Shown: positions 1-6,977 of the stretch, piece by piece
Layout: every line of letters begins with the position of its first letter
Numbering within the stretch: position 1 is the first letter of the stretch
DNA from: Nocardioides sp. CER19
Lineage (GTDB): Bacteria > Actinomycetota > Actinomycetes > Propionibacteriales > Nocardioidaceae
Length of the DNA stretch: 64,000 bases
Assembly: GCF_029846275.1 (NCBI RefSeq)
Contig: NZ_JARVWS010000002.1
Span: 310,001-374,000 of the forward strand
Direction: 5' to 3'
Program-made: the position numbers and the translations under genes
The notes under the pieces: model-generated
The model's input: the letters and a program-made list of their open reading frames with translations, nothing else
Database searches by the model: none
What the model was told of the DNA's origin: nothing

Positions 1-1
1 A

Positions 2-100
2 CTCTTCGCCCTCTGGGAAGCGGCCGGCATCGCCCGCGGGCTCACCAAGTTCCTGCGTGGCAGCGACAGGTCGTTCACCGTGATCACCAAGTCGGGCTAG
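2..100 (+). CDS. 3' end of an unidentified protein (possibly glycosyltransferase)
   Basis: An open frame enters from the left edge and stops at TAG 98-100. Only 32 residues are visible, ending FTVITKSG. The tail, a Trp-containing helix followed by a short basic stretch and a beta-like F-x-V end, resembles the C-terminus of some membrane family-2 glycosyltransferases, but this is too little to assign a family. The TIR-propeller gene starts 11 bases downstream on the same strand, so the two may share a transcript. Confidence 0.45.
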   Translation, partial: LFALWEAAGIARGLTKFLRGSDRSFTVITKSG

Positions 101-111
101 CGGGGTCAAGA

Positions 112-1797
112 GTGTCCCGGCAGAGCGGCATCTTTCTCAGCTACCGGCGCGAGGAGGCCGGATATGCCGCTGGGCGACTGGCCGATCGGATCGCCACGCG
201 GTTCGACGACACGCGCGTGTTCATCGACGTCGACTCCGTTCCCGCGGGGGAGGACTTCGTCCGGGCGATCCAGCGAGCCGTCGCCGATTGTGACGTCCTC
301 CTCGCTGTCATCGGACGGCAGTGGACGACGATGACGGACAGCGAGGGCCGCCGACGCCTCGATGATCCGGAGGACTTCGTCGTGCTCGAGCTGAACGAGG
401 CGCTGGAGCGCGACATCCACATCGTCCCCGTGCTCCTGGACGGAGCCGCCATGCCACGACCTGACGAGCTGCCGTCGGCGCTCCGCCCACTGTCGCGTCG
501 CAATGCCGTCCGGGTGGACGCGGAGTCCTTCCGTCGAGACGCGGATGCCCTCCTCGAGCAGCTCACCCCGCTGCTGCCCGGCCGCCTCGAGACGCCGCTG
601 AAGGCATCGGGCTCCACCGGACAGGAAGCCGCCGCGGCGTCTCGTGAGCAACCAGCGGCTGGTCGACGTACGGCCCCGCGGGTGACCCGGCGATCGCTCG
701 TGCGGGCCGCGGTCGGGGTGGGTGGGCTCGCCGCCGTCGGAATCGGCGGCAGGGCAGGGTGGGCGCTCCTCGACCGCCCCTCACGCCCGAGGTGGGTCGT
801 CACCACAGGCGGTGAGGTCTTCTCCAGCCCCACGGTGGTCGACGGGACGGTCTACGTCGGCAGCCGTGACAACCATCTCTACGCGCTGGACGCACGCACG
901 GGGAACGAGCGGTGGCGGTATCGGACCGGGGGACCCGTGACCTCCTCGCCAGCCGTTGCCGGCGGTCGGGTCTACGTCGGGAGCAACGACACGCGAGTGC
1001 ATGCCGTCGACGCCGACTCCGGCCATGTCAGCTGGACGTTTGCGACCGGCGCCGCGATCCACTCCTCTCCCGCCGTGGCCGACGGGACCGTCTTCATCGG
1101 GAGCCGCGACAACTACGTCTACGCGCTCGACGCCACCAAGGGCGATGTGCGCTGGAAGTTCCCCGGCGGCCGGCAGGAGGGCCCTGTGATCGGGTTCAAC
1201 TCCTCGCCCCTCGTGGTCGACGGCGTCGTCTACGTCGGGTGCCGTGACCACAACGTCTATGCCATCGACGCCGAGGGCGGCTATCAACGGTGGCGGCGGA
1301 CGACCGGGAGCACCGTGGACTCCTCAGGCACCGTCACGTCGGGAGTGCTCCTGATCGGGAGCGACGACCACAGCCTCTGGGCTCTGAGCACGGCCGACGG
1401 CACCGTCATCTGGACCTTCGTGACGCAGGGCGGAGTCGTCTCGACGCCGTGGGTGGAAGGTGACGCGGTGTTCGTCGGGAGCGGCGACCAGAACCTCTAC
1501 TCGCTCGACGCGACGACCGGGCGGATCCGGTGGAAGCTGCGGACGGATGGTGCGATCAGGTCTTCGCCGACCGCGGGTTCGGGCCTGGTCTACGTCGGAA
1601 GTGGGGACTTCTCGCTGTACGCGGTGGACGCGACGACCGGCAGGAAGAGATGGTCCTTCGCGACCTACGGTCCGGTGGACGACTCGTCACCGGTTCTGGC
1701 CGACGACACGGTGTATGTCGGCAGCCTGGATCATCGCATCTATGCACTGGACGCTCGGGACGGCGCAGAGCAGAACCCACCTCTCGGACACGGGTGA
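112..1797 (+). CDS. TIR domain - Tat-like/TM segment - PQQ-type beta-propeller protein
   Basis: 561 aa from a GTG start. Residues 1-150 are a TIR domain of the bacterial TIR_2 type: FLSYRREEAGYAAGRLAD near the start, VFIDVDSVPAGEDF (37-49) and LLAVIGRQW (63-71). Glu93 in the VLEL segment sits where the NAD-cleaving Glu of active TIRs lies, so enzymatic activity is plausible. After a polar linker, TRRSLVR (192-198) precedes a Gly/Ala/Val-rich hydrophobic stretch (199-220), which reads as a Tat-like signal-anchor. Residues 225-550 hold eight repeats of the form VYVGSxDxxLYALDAxTGxxRW, typical of PQQ/WD-like propellers. The inferred topology is a cytoplasmic TIR with an external or membrane-tethered propeller sensor. 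TIR enzymes hydrolyse or cyclise NAD+ in immunity; the ligand here is unknown. It converges on zwf with a 14-base gap. Confidence 0.85.
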   Translation: MSRQSGIFLSYRREEAGYAAGRLADRIATRFDDTRVFIDVDSVPAGEDFVRAIQRAVADCDVLLAVIGRQWTTMTDSEGRRRLDDPEDFVVLELNEALERDIHIVPVLLDGAAMPRPDELPSALRPLSRRNAVRVDAESFRRDADALLEQLTPLLPGRLETPLKASGSTGQEAAAASREQPAAGRRTAPRVTRRSLVRAAVGVGGLAAVGIGGRAGWALLDRPSRPRWVVTTGGEVFSSPTVVDGTVYVGSRDNHLYALDARTGNERWRYRTGGPVTSSPAVAGGRVYVGSNDTRVHAVDADSGHVSWTFATGAAIHSSPAVADGTVFIGSRDNYVYALDATKGDVRWKFPGGRQEGPVIGFNSSPLVVDGVVYVGCRDHNVYAIDAEGGYQRWRRTTGSTVDSSGTVTSGVLLIGSDDHSLWALSTADGTVIWTFVTQGGVVSTPWVEGDAVFVGSGDQNLYSLDATTGRIRWKLRTDGAIRSSPTAGSGLVYVGSGDFSLYAVDATTGRKRWSFATYGPVDDSSPVLADDTVYVGSLDHRIYALDARDGAEQNPPLGHG

Positions 1798-1811
1798 GCC
1801 GGCGGTGACGA

Positions 1812-3347
1812 TCAGCTCGGATCCTTCTCGCGCCATGTCCGCTCGAACGGCAGCCGCCAGGAGTTCGGGGCGATCAGCTGGTGGATCGCGTTCGGGCCCC
1901 AGCTACCGGGGTCGTACGGCTTGACCTCCGGCGGGGCATCCAGCAGCAGGGCGGATCTCTCCCAGAGGCTCTCGATGCCGTCCGCCGACGTGAACAGCGT
2001 CTGGTCGCCGCGCATCGCATCGAGGATCAGCCGCTCGTACGCCTCCAGGACATCGCCGGCGTAGTCGGTCTGCCCCGTCGAGAACTGCATGCTCACCTTG
2101 TCGAGCTTCATCCCCGAGCCGGGTCGCTTGCCGTAGTAGGACAGCGAGACCTTGTGCTCGTCGGCGAGGTCGAACGTCAGGTGGTCCGGACCAGCCGATC
2201 CGACCCCGGAATCCGCCGAGAACATCGAACGTGGCGCCTCCTTGAACGCGACCGAGACGATCCGCATACCTTCCGCCATCCGCTTCCCGGTGCGGAGATA
2301 GAACGGCACCCCGGCCCAGCGCCAGTTGTCGAGCTCGCAGTGCAGGGCGATGAAGGTCTCGGTGTCGGAGTCGTGCGCGACTCCTTCCTCCTCGCGATAG
2401 CCCCGGTACTGACCGCGCACCACGTGCGAGGGTAGGACGGGCAGCAGGGAGTCGAAGACCTTGTTCTTCTCGTCGCTGATCGAGGTCGGCGCGAGCGCGG
2501 ACGGCGGCTCCATGGCCACGAACCCCATCAGCTGGAACAGGTGGGTGACGACCATGTCCTTGTAGGCGCCGGTGTTCTCGTAGAAGTTCGCCCTGCCGTC
2601 CAGCCCGAGACTCTCGGGGATGTCGATCTGCACGTGGTCGATGAAGTTCCGGTTCCAGATCGGCTCGAACAACCCGTTGGCGAAGCGCAGGGCGAGGATG
2701 TTCTGCGTCGCCTCCTTGCCGAGGAAGTGGTCGATGCGGAAGATCTGCGACTCGTCGAACGTACGGTGCACCTGCGCGTTGAGCTCGACCGCACTCTCCA
2801 GGTCGGTCCCGAACGGTTTCTCCATGATCACCCGGGCGTTCTCGACGAGCTCCGCCTCCCGCAGCATGTTGATGACGTCGAGCGCGGCGGCGGGGGGCAC
2901 GCTGAGGTAGTGCAGCCGAAGGCAGCCCTCGCCGAGCTGGTCCTGCGCTGCGGCGACCGCGTCCGCCAGCGCCTCCGGGCCCGCCGACCTCGGCACGTAG
3001 CTGAGGTTCGCGGCAAACTCCTCCCACTCATCCGAGGCGAGTGGCTCGCGGATCCGGCGCTCGAGTGCGACGGTCTCGAGGTGGCCGAACTCCGCCGCTG
3101 CGGCCTTGGCGAGAGACCGGAAGTCCTCGTCGCTCATCTCCTCCAGAGACGACCCGACCACCCGGATCGGCGGAGCGAGTCGCGAGGCGGCCAAGTGCGC
3201 GAAGCCGGGCAGCAGCTTGCGACGCGCGAGGTCGCCGGTCGCCCCGAAGAGGACGATCACGTGGGGCCGGACCGGCTCGGCCTCGGTGCGATATCGAGCC
3301 GACCTCAGCGCGGCATAGCTGGACGGTTCTCGAAAGATGTCCATCAT
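1812..3347 (-). CDS. zwf: glucose-6-phosphate 1-dehydrogenase (first copy)
   Basis: 511 aa, the usual length for G6PDH. The NADP-binding motif FGATGDLA lies at residues 34-41, EKPFG marks the central substrate region, and the active-site signature RIDHFLGKE is complete. It oxidises glucose-6-phosphate to 6-phosphogluconolactone with NADP+. The start is one of two adjacent ATGs, as a stop lies just upstream in frame. A second zwf lies at 46858-48411 in an Entner-Doudoroff operon. This copy stands alone between a TIR gene and a membrane-protein gene, without opcA, pgl or gnd, so its role is probably separate from the main catabolic flux. The family call is secure. Confidence 0.95.
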   Translation of the reverse strand: MMDIFREPSSYAALRSARYRTEAEPVRPHVIVLFGATGDLARRKLLPGFAHLAASRLAPPIRVVGSSLEEMSDEDFRSLAKAAAAEFGHLETVALERRIREPLASDEWEEFAANLSYVPRSAGPEALADAVAAAQDQLGEGCLRLHYLSVPPAAALDVINMLREAELVENARVIMEKPFGTDLESAVELNAQVHRTFDESQIFRIDHFLGKEATQNILALRFANGLFEPIWNRNFIDHVQIDIPESLGLDGRANFYENTGAYKDMVVTHLFQLMGFVAMEPPSALAPTSISDEKNKVFDSLLPVLPSHVVRGQYRGYREEEGVAHDSDTETFIALHCELDNWRWAGVPFYLRTGKRMAEGMRIVSVAFKEAPRSMFSADSGVGSAGPDHLTFDLADEHKVSLSYYGKRPGSGMKLDKVSMQFSTGQTDYAGDVLEAYERLILDAMRGDQTLFTSADGIESLWERSALLLDAPPEVKPYDPGSWGPNAIHQLIAPNSWRLPFERTWREKDPS

Positions 3348-3785
3348 CCATCATGGCATCGATGTAGCGGTCCGACCTACAGGAGTACACCCGCTCAAAA
3401 CCCACCCCTTGCGAATTCACCAGGATGCAATTTGCTTTGGGTCGTGGGACTATGGTATGTGCCGTTCGCGACGGGCGTGGATGTCGTAGCTCGAACGGGC
3501 CGAGTCGAAGCGCTGGGTTCGTTCGTCGTCGATGCCGGTCGGTCTGGCGATGCGAGTGCAGGTCGTGCTCGCGCCCGTGACGGGATCGCATGGCCCTCCA
3601 TCGATCCCCGTCCGCTGAGCGCGGCGACGATGCCGCACGACCGTCCGCCGCCTGCTCGCTCGACTGGTCCGGCGCGTCCGCCCGCCACCCGGCAGCATCA
3701 GCGCCGCCGCTAGCGGCGGCGCGAACGAGACGGCGCCGACCAGCCCGCCCTCGTTCAGTCCGAACCCTAGTGTTGGGAGATTGAG
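3348..3785. other. 438-bp intergenic region between divergent genes
   Basis: The gap separates the zwf copy (leftward) from the membrane protein (rightward), so it must hold both promoters. The half next to zwf (about 3350-3460) is visibly richer in A/T than the surroundings. I see no convincing gene, RNA or long inverted repeat. A ribosome-binding sequence (GGGAG, six bases before ATG 3786) marks the right end. Confidence 0.5.
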
Positions 3786-4478
3786 ATGGCGACCGAGCAG
3801 GTTGGATCCACGGCAAGCGGAGCTGCGCGCGCGACGTTCGGAGTCGTGCTCCTCACCATCTGGACGGTCATCACCGTTCTCTGGGTCTACGACGCCATCT
3901 ACAAACTCGCCCATGGTGAGGTCGCTCCCGCGATCTGGGCGGTGGTCGCGCTGGCGTTGATGTTCCTCCTCGCGTGCATGGAGGGCCTCGAGGTGGCCGT
4001 CATCGACCGTTGGAGCAATCTGTACCCCGATCGCGCGATGTCCGACCTGGCGGGGTGGCTCGCCGCACGTCAGCTGTTCGTCGCGTTGATCGTCACCGCG
4101 GCCACCATGCTCGCCGAGCGCCACTCGATCGCGATCCCGTTCACGTCGACACAGATCTCGTCACCAGCCGGGTTGAAGATCTTCAACCTCGTGTGGACCG
4201 GGCTGACGGTGCTGTGGTTCATGCAGATCTTCCCGAAGCACATGGCCGCGACGAATGCGGACCGCTACCTCGGCCTGACGCGTGGTCCACTGTTCCCGGT
4301 CGTCGAGTTCGTCCGCGTCATCGGGATCTCGTGGCCGGCTGAGAAGACCGCCAAGGCCGTCCAGAACCGGTTGAACTGGCATCCCGAGCCGACCCTCGAG
4401 ACCGCAGCCGCGCGGGGCGCAGTTCCCCTGGCCGTCGGCTGGGCAGCCCTGACGCCGGAGGACCGGGCGGGCGGCTAG
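3786..4478 (+). CDS. four-helix membrane protein of unknown function
   Basis: 230 aa, ATG preceded by GGGAG. Four hydrophobic helices are predicted at about residues 18-40, 46-66, 93-110 and 130-150. Charged motifs lie at the helix ends: EGLEVAVIDRW after helix 2 and QIFPKHMAATNADRYL after helix 4. The latter weakly recalls the IPK motif of CNNM/DUF21 membrane domains, but the resemblance is not enough to name a family. The last 60 residues are soluble. Its stop codon overlaps by three bases the stop of the convergent SLOG gene, and it lies in the TIR/SLOG/protease neighbourhood. It may be a membrane component of that putative system; this is inference only. Confidence 0.65.
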   Translation: MATEQVGSTASGAARATFGVVLLTIWTVITVLWVYDAIYKLAHGEVAPAIWAVVALALMFLLACMEGLEVAVIDRWSNLYPDRAMSDLAGWLAARQLFVALIVTAATMLAERHSIAIPFTSTQISSPAGLKIFNLVWTGLTVLWFMQIFPKHMAATNADRYLGLTRGPLFPVVEFVRVIGISWPAEKTAKAVQNRLNWHPEPTLETAAARGAVPLAVGWAALTPEDRAGG

Positions 4479-5197
4479 CGCCGGTCGAGGGCAGCCTCGA
4501 TGGCGGCGGCGGCTACGCCCGTCTCACCCACGTCCGCCACCGCGGTCAGAGGGGAATCGGCGATCTCGACGGCGCGGGCGTCGGCACGGTTGCCTGCTCG
4601 GGCCGCGGAGATGGCGTCGGCCGTGCGTCCGCTTCCGGCGAGCACCACCACCGGCCGACCGCTGCGGAGGCTTGCAGCGACATCGGTGTAGGCGATCTGC
4701 CCACCGTTCATCAGCACGGTGACCGACCGCCGGCGGCCCGCGACGACACCGGCGATGTCCATCATCCACGGCGCTTCGTCCCCCCATTGCGTCCCGGGTA
4801 CCAGGAGGAACAACGTGTGGTTCGGCTCCAGTCTGGCGGCGTCGCGCGACGGCGTACGGGCCCCCGGGACGAGGACCGTACCCTCGGCCGCCACGCCGAC
4901 GAGCGGGAATCGACCGCCCGACGCGGACCGTGCCCGCCCGATCAACCGCATGACTCCGGAGTCCGTGCCACCGTCGATCACCACTGCGTCCCGGCGCTCG
5001 GCGACGGGCACGACCACGTCCCGCAGCACCAAGGCGACGGTCTCCGACTCCTCCTCGGTCATGGTGCCCGCGCCGCCGACCAGCACGATGACCGCCCGGT
5101 CCAGTCGCAGCCCGGCGCCGCCGAGCGCGGCCGCGACCTCGTCGGCGCCGGCGATCCGGATGACGGGGGCCTGGATGTCGCCGGCCTGGTCGTTCAT
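4475..5197 (-). CDS. SLOG superfamily (LSDAT/TRPM-like) nucleotide-sensor protein
   Basis: 240 aa, ATG with AGGGAG upstream. It is one Rossmannoid domain with the marks of prokaryotic LSDAT/SLOG proteins: VLVGGAGTM (38-46), VIDGGTDSGVM (73-83), LVGVAAEG (99-106), LEPNHTLFLLV plus the WGDE turn (123-141), NGG (164-166) and VVVLAGSGRTAD (183-194). SLOG domains bind, and in some families process, nucleotides such as NAD- or ADP-ribose-derived ligands; LSDAT proteins resemble the ligand-binding N-terminus of TRPM channels. It is divergent from the TPR-S-like/trypsin gene with 27 bases between the two starts, implying shared control. Inference: it senses or generates a nucleotide signal for the protease partner. 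Family assignment comes from motif reading, not from a search. Confidence 0.75.
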   Translation of the reverse strand: MNDQAGDIQAPVIRIAGADEVAAALGGAGLRLDRAVIVLVGGAGTMTEEESETVALVLRDVVVPVAERRDAVVIDGGTDSGVMRLIGRARSASGGRFPLVGVAAEGTVLVPGARTPSRDAARLEPNHTLFLLVPGTQWGDEAPWMMDIAGVVAGRRRSVTVLMNGGQIAYTDVAASLRSGRPVVVLAGSGRTADAISAARAGNRADARAVEIADSPLTAVADVGETGVAAAAIEAALDRR

Positions 5198-5224
5198 CGG
5201 TGCTCCCTGTTGCCCGGAGTTCGC

Positions 5225-6820
5225 ATGACGTCTCGAAGCTGGCCCAAGCAGTTCCGAGCGGCGGCGGGGACGTTCGACCGTCCGGCGCTGGCGCGTCTCG
5301 CGGCCGAGTATGCCGCCCATCTCTACACCGTTCCAGAACTGCCCGACAGCGTCGGCCAGGTCCTCCTGGTCCTCCGACAGTCCCGGCGTTACGAGGAGCT
5401 CGAGCTCGTCGCCGACGCCGCGCTCGCGCACGGGCTCGACGCCCCCGCCGTCCGGCGGCACTACGCGCAGGCTCTCGTGGACAGCGGCAACCTGGCCATC
5501 GCGCTGCGCCTCTACACCGCGCTGGCCGACGACGAGGCGGCGCCGCGGGTCGACCGCATCGAGGCCCGAGGCGGCATGGGCCGCTGCTACAAGGAGATGT
5601 TCCTGGTGTGCACCGAGCCGGATCGACGTCGACGCTTCCTGAGTCGCTCCTTCGACGTCTACCTGGCCGCGTACCTGGAGGACCCGGGCTTCTACACCTG
5701 GCACGGGATCAATGCCGTGGCGCTCCTCGCGCGGGCCGCGCGCGACGGCATCCAGCTCTCGTCGGGATCGCCGAACGTCGCCGTACTGGCTGAGGACATC
5801 CTGCGGACCGTCGACTCGGCCCCGGTGCGGAGCACGTGGACCGAGGTGACGGCCTGTGAGGCCGCGATCGCTCTCGGCCGGTACGACGAGGCCGTCGAAC
5901 GGGGTGAGGCGTTCATCGAGACCAGGCCAGAGGGGTTCGAGGTCGCCGCGTTCCTCCGCCAGCTCCAGAAGGTCTGGCAGCTCGACACCGCCAGCCCGCT
6001 CGGTCACGATCTGCTGCCGATGCTCGGCTCCGCCCTGCTCACGGTCGACGGGGGCGGCGTCACGCTGGCGTCCCGAGACCTCCGCGCCGCTCCGCTCGCC
6101 GACGACGTCGCGACCGGACGGCTGGAGCGGATCCTCGGAGCCGACCGCTTCGTGTCGCTGACCTGGTACCGCACGGGTCTGAAGCGCTGTCGGGCGGTGG
6201 CCCGCATCCAGACTGCCGACGATCTCGCCGTCGGCACCGGGTTCCTCGTCGCGGGCCCCGACCTGCACCCGGACCTGCCCCCGCTGGTGGTCGTGACCAA
6301 CGGCCACGTCGTTCCCGAGGACCTCGATCCCGGCCAGGCGCACGTGGTGTTCCACGGGCTCGATGACGATCCCGGCCGCCAGGGCCGATTCCGGGTCGCC
6401 CGACAATGGTGGTACCAGCCCTCGGCGGGCACGGGACTCGACACCACGATCCTCGAGCTCGACGGCTATCCAGCGGACGTCGTCCCCACCCCGCTTGCGA
6501 AGGGGCTGCCGCCGAAGCCGCTCGGTCACCGGCGTGCGTACGTGATCGGTCATCCCGGCGGATCGGCGCAGCCCCAGTTTTCGCTCCAGGACAACATCCT
6601 GCTCGACTACGACAACCGCGTCCTGCACTATCGATCGCCGACCGAGGGCGGCAGTTCCGGCAGCCCGGTGTCCGACGACGAATGGCGCCTGATCGGCCTT
6701 CACCACGCAGGCGGCACCGGGATGCCGCAGCTCAATGGGGCCGGCGGCACCTATGCCGCGAACGAAGGCATCACGATCGATGCCATCCGCCGCGGTCTGG
6801 CGCACCGACCCCCGGAGTGA
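5225..6820 (+). CDS. TPR-S-like helical repeats fused to a trypsin-like serine protease
   Basis: 531 aa from ATG 5225 (GGAG five bases upstream). Residues 25-255 are all-helical with TPR-like hairpins, e.g. LRQSRRYEELELVADAAL and QALVDSGNLAIALRLYTAL, then GRCYKEMF (119-126) and YTWHGINAVALLAR (157-170). These last two are hallmarks of the TPR-S (TRAFs-binding/DUF4071-like) module. Residues 320-525 are a trypsin-like fold with a full triad: His361 in TNGHVV, Asp406 in GLDTTIL and Ser478 in GGSSGSPV. No signal peptide or TM segment is visible, so the protease should be cytoplasmic. The divergent SLOG gene and the nearby TIR protein suggest a nucleotide-triggered proteolytic effector; that role is inferred. 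Confidence 0.85.
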   Translation: MTSRSWPKQFRAAAGTFDRPALARLAAEYAAHLYTVPELPDSVGQVLLVLRQSRRYEELELVADAALAHGLDAPAVRRHYAQALVDSGNLAIALRLYTALADDEAAPRVDRIEARGGMGRCYKEMFLVCTEPDRRRRFLSRSFDVYLAAYLEDPGFYTWHGINAVALLARAARDGIQLSSGSPNVAVLAEDILRTVDSAPVRSTWTEVTACEAAIALGRYDEAVERGEAFIETRPEGFEVAAFLRQLQKVWQLDTASPLGHDLLPMLGSALLTVDGGGVTLASRDLRAAPLADDVATGRLERILGADRFVSLTWYRTGLKRCRAVARIQTADDLAVGTGFLVAGPDLHPDLPPLVVVTNGHVVPEDLDPGQAHVVFHGLDDDPGRQGRFRVARQWWYQPSAGTGLDTTILELDGYPADVVPTPLAKGLPPKPLGHRRAYVIGHPGGSAQPQFSLQDNILLDYDNRVLHYRSPTEGGSSGSPVSDDEWRLIGLHHAGGTGMPQLNGAGGTYAANEGITIDAIRRGLAHRPPE

Positions 6821-6977
6821 TCCCTGCCGCGATCACCGGGATCAAGAGCCGCCGTGGCCTGCTCGGGGAACTGCCTGTGGCCGTCGACGGCCGAAGCGTT
6901 TAACCTGAGCGAGCGCGCTCCATCGGCGGCAGATCGACCCGGCGCCTCCGCGGAACGCGGTTCTCTGGGGAGGCGTC

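Noticed and set aside
5198-6805. Minus-strand extension of the SLOG frame beyond ATG 5197 to give 776 aa
   Set aside because: The added part is antisense to the protease gene, reads as Arg/Val/Glu-rich shadow translation, and ATG 5197 has its own Shine-Dalgarno.
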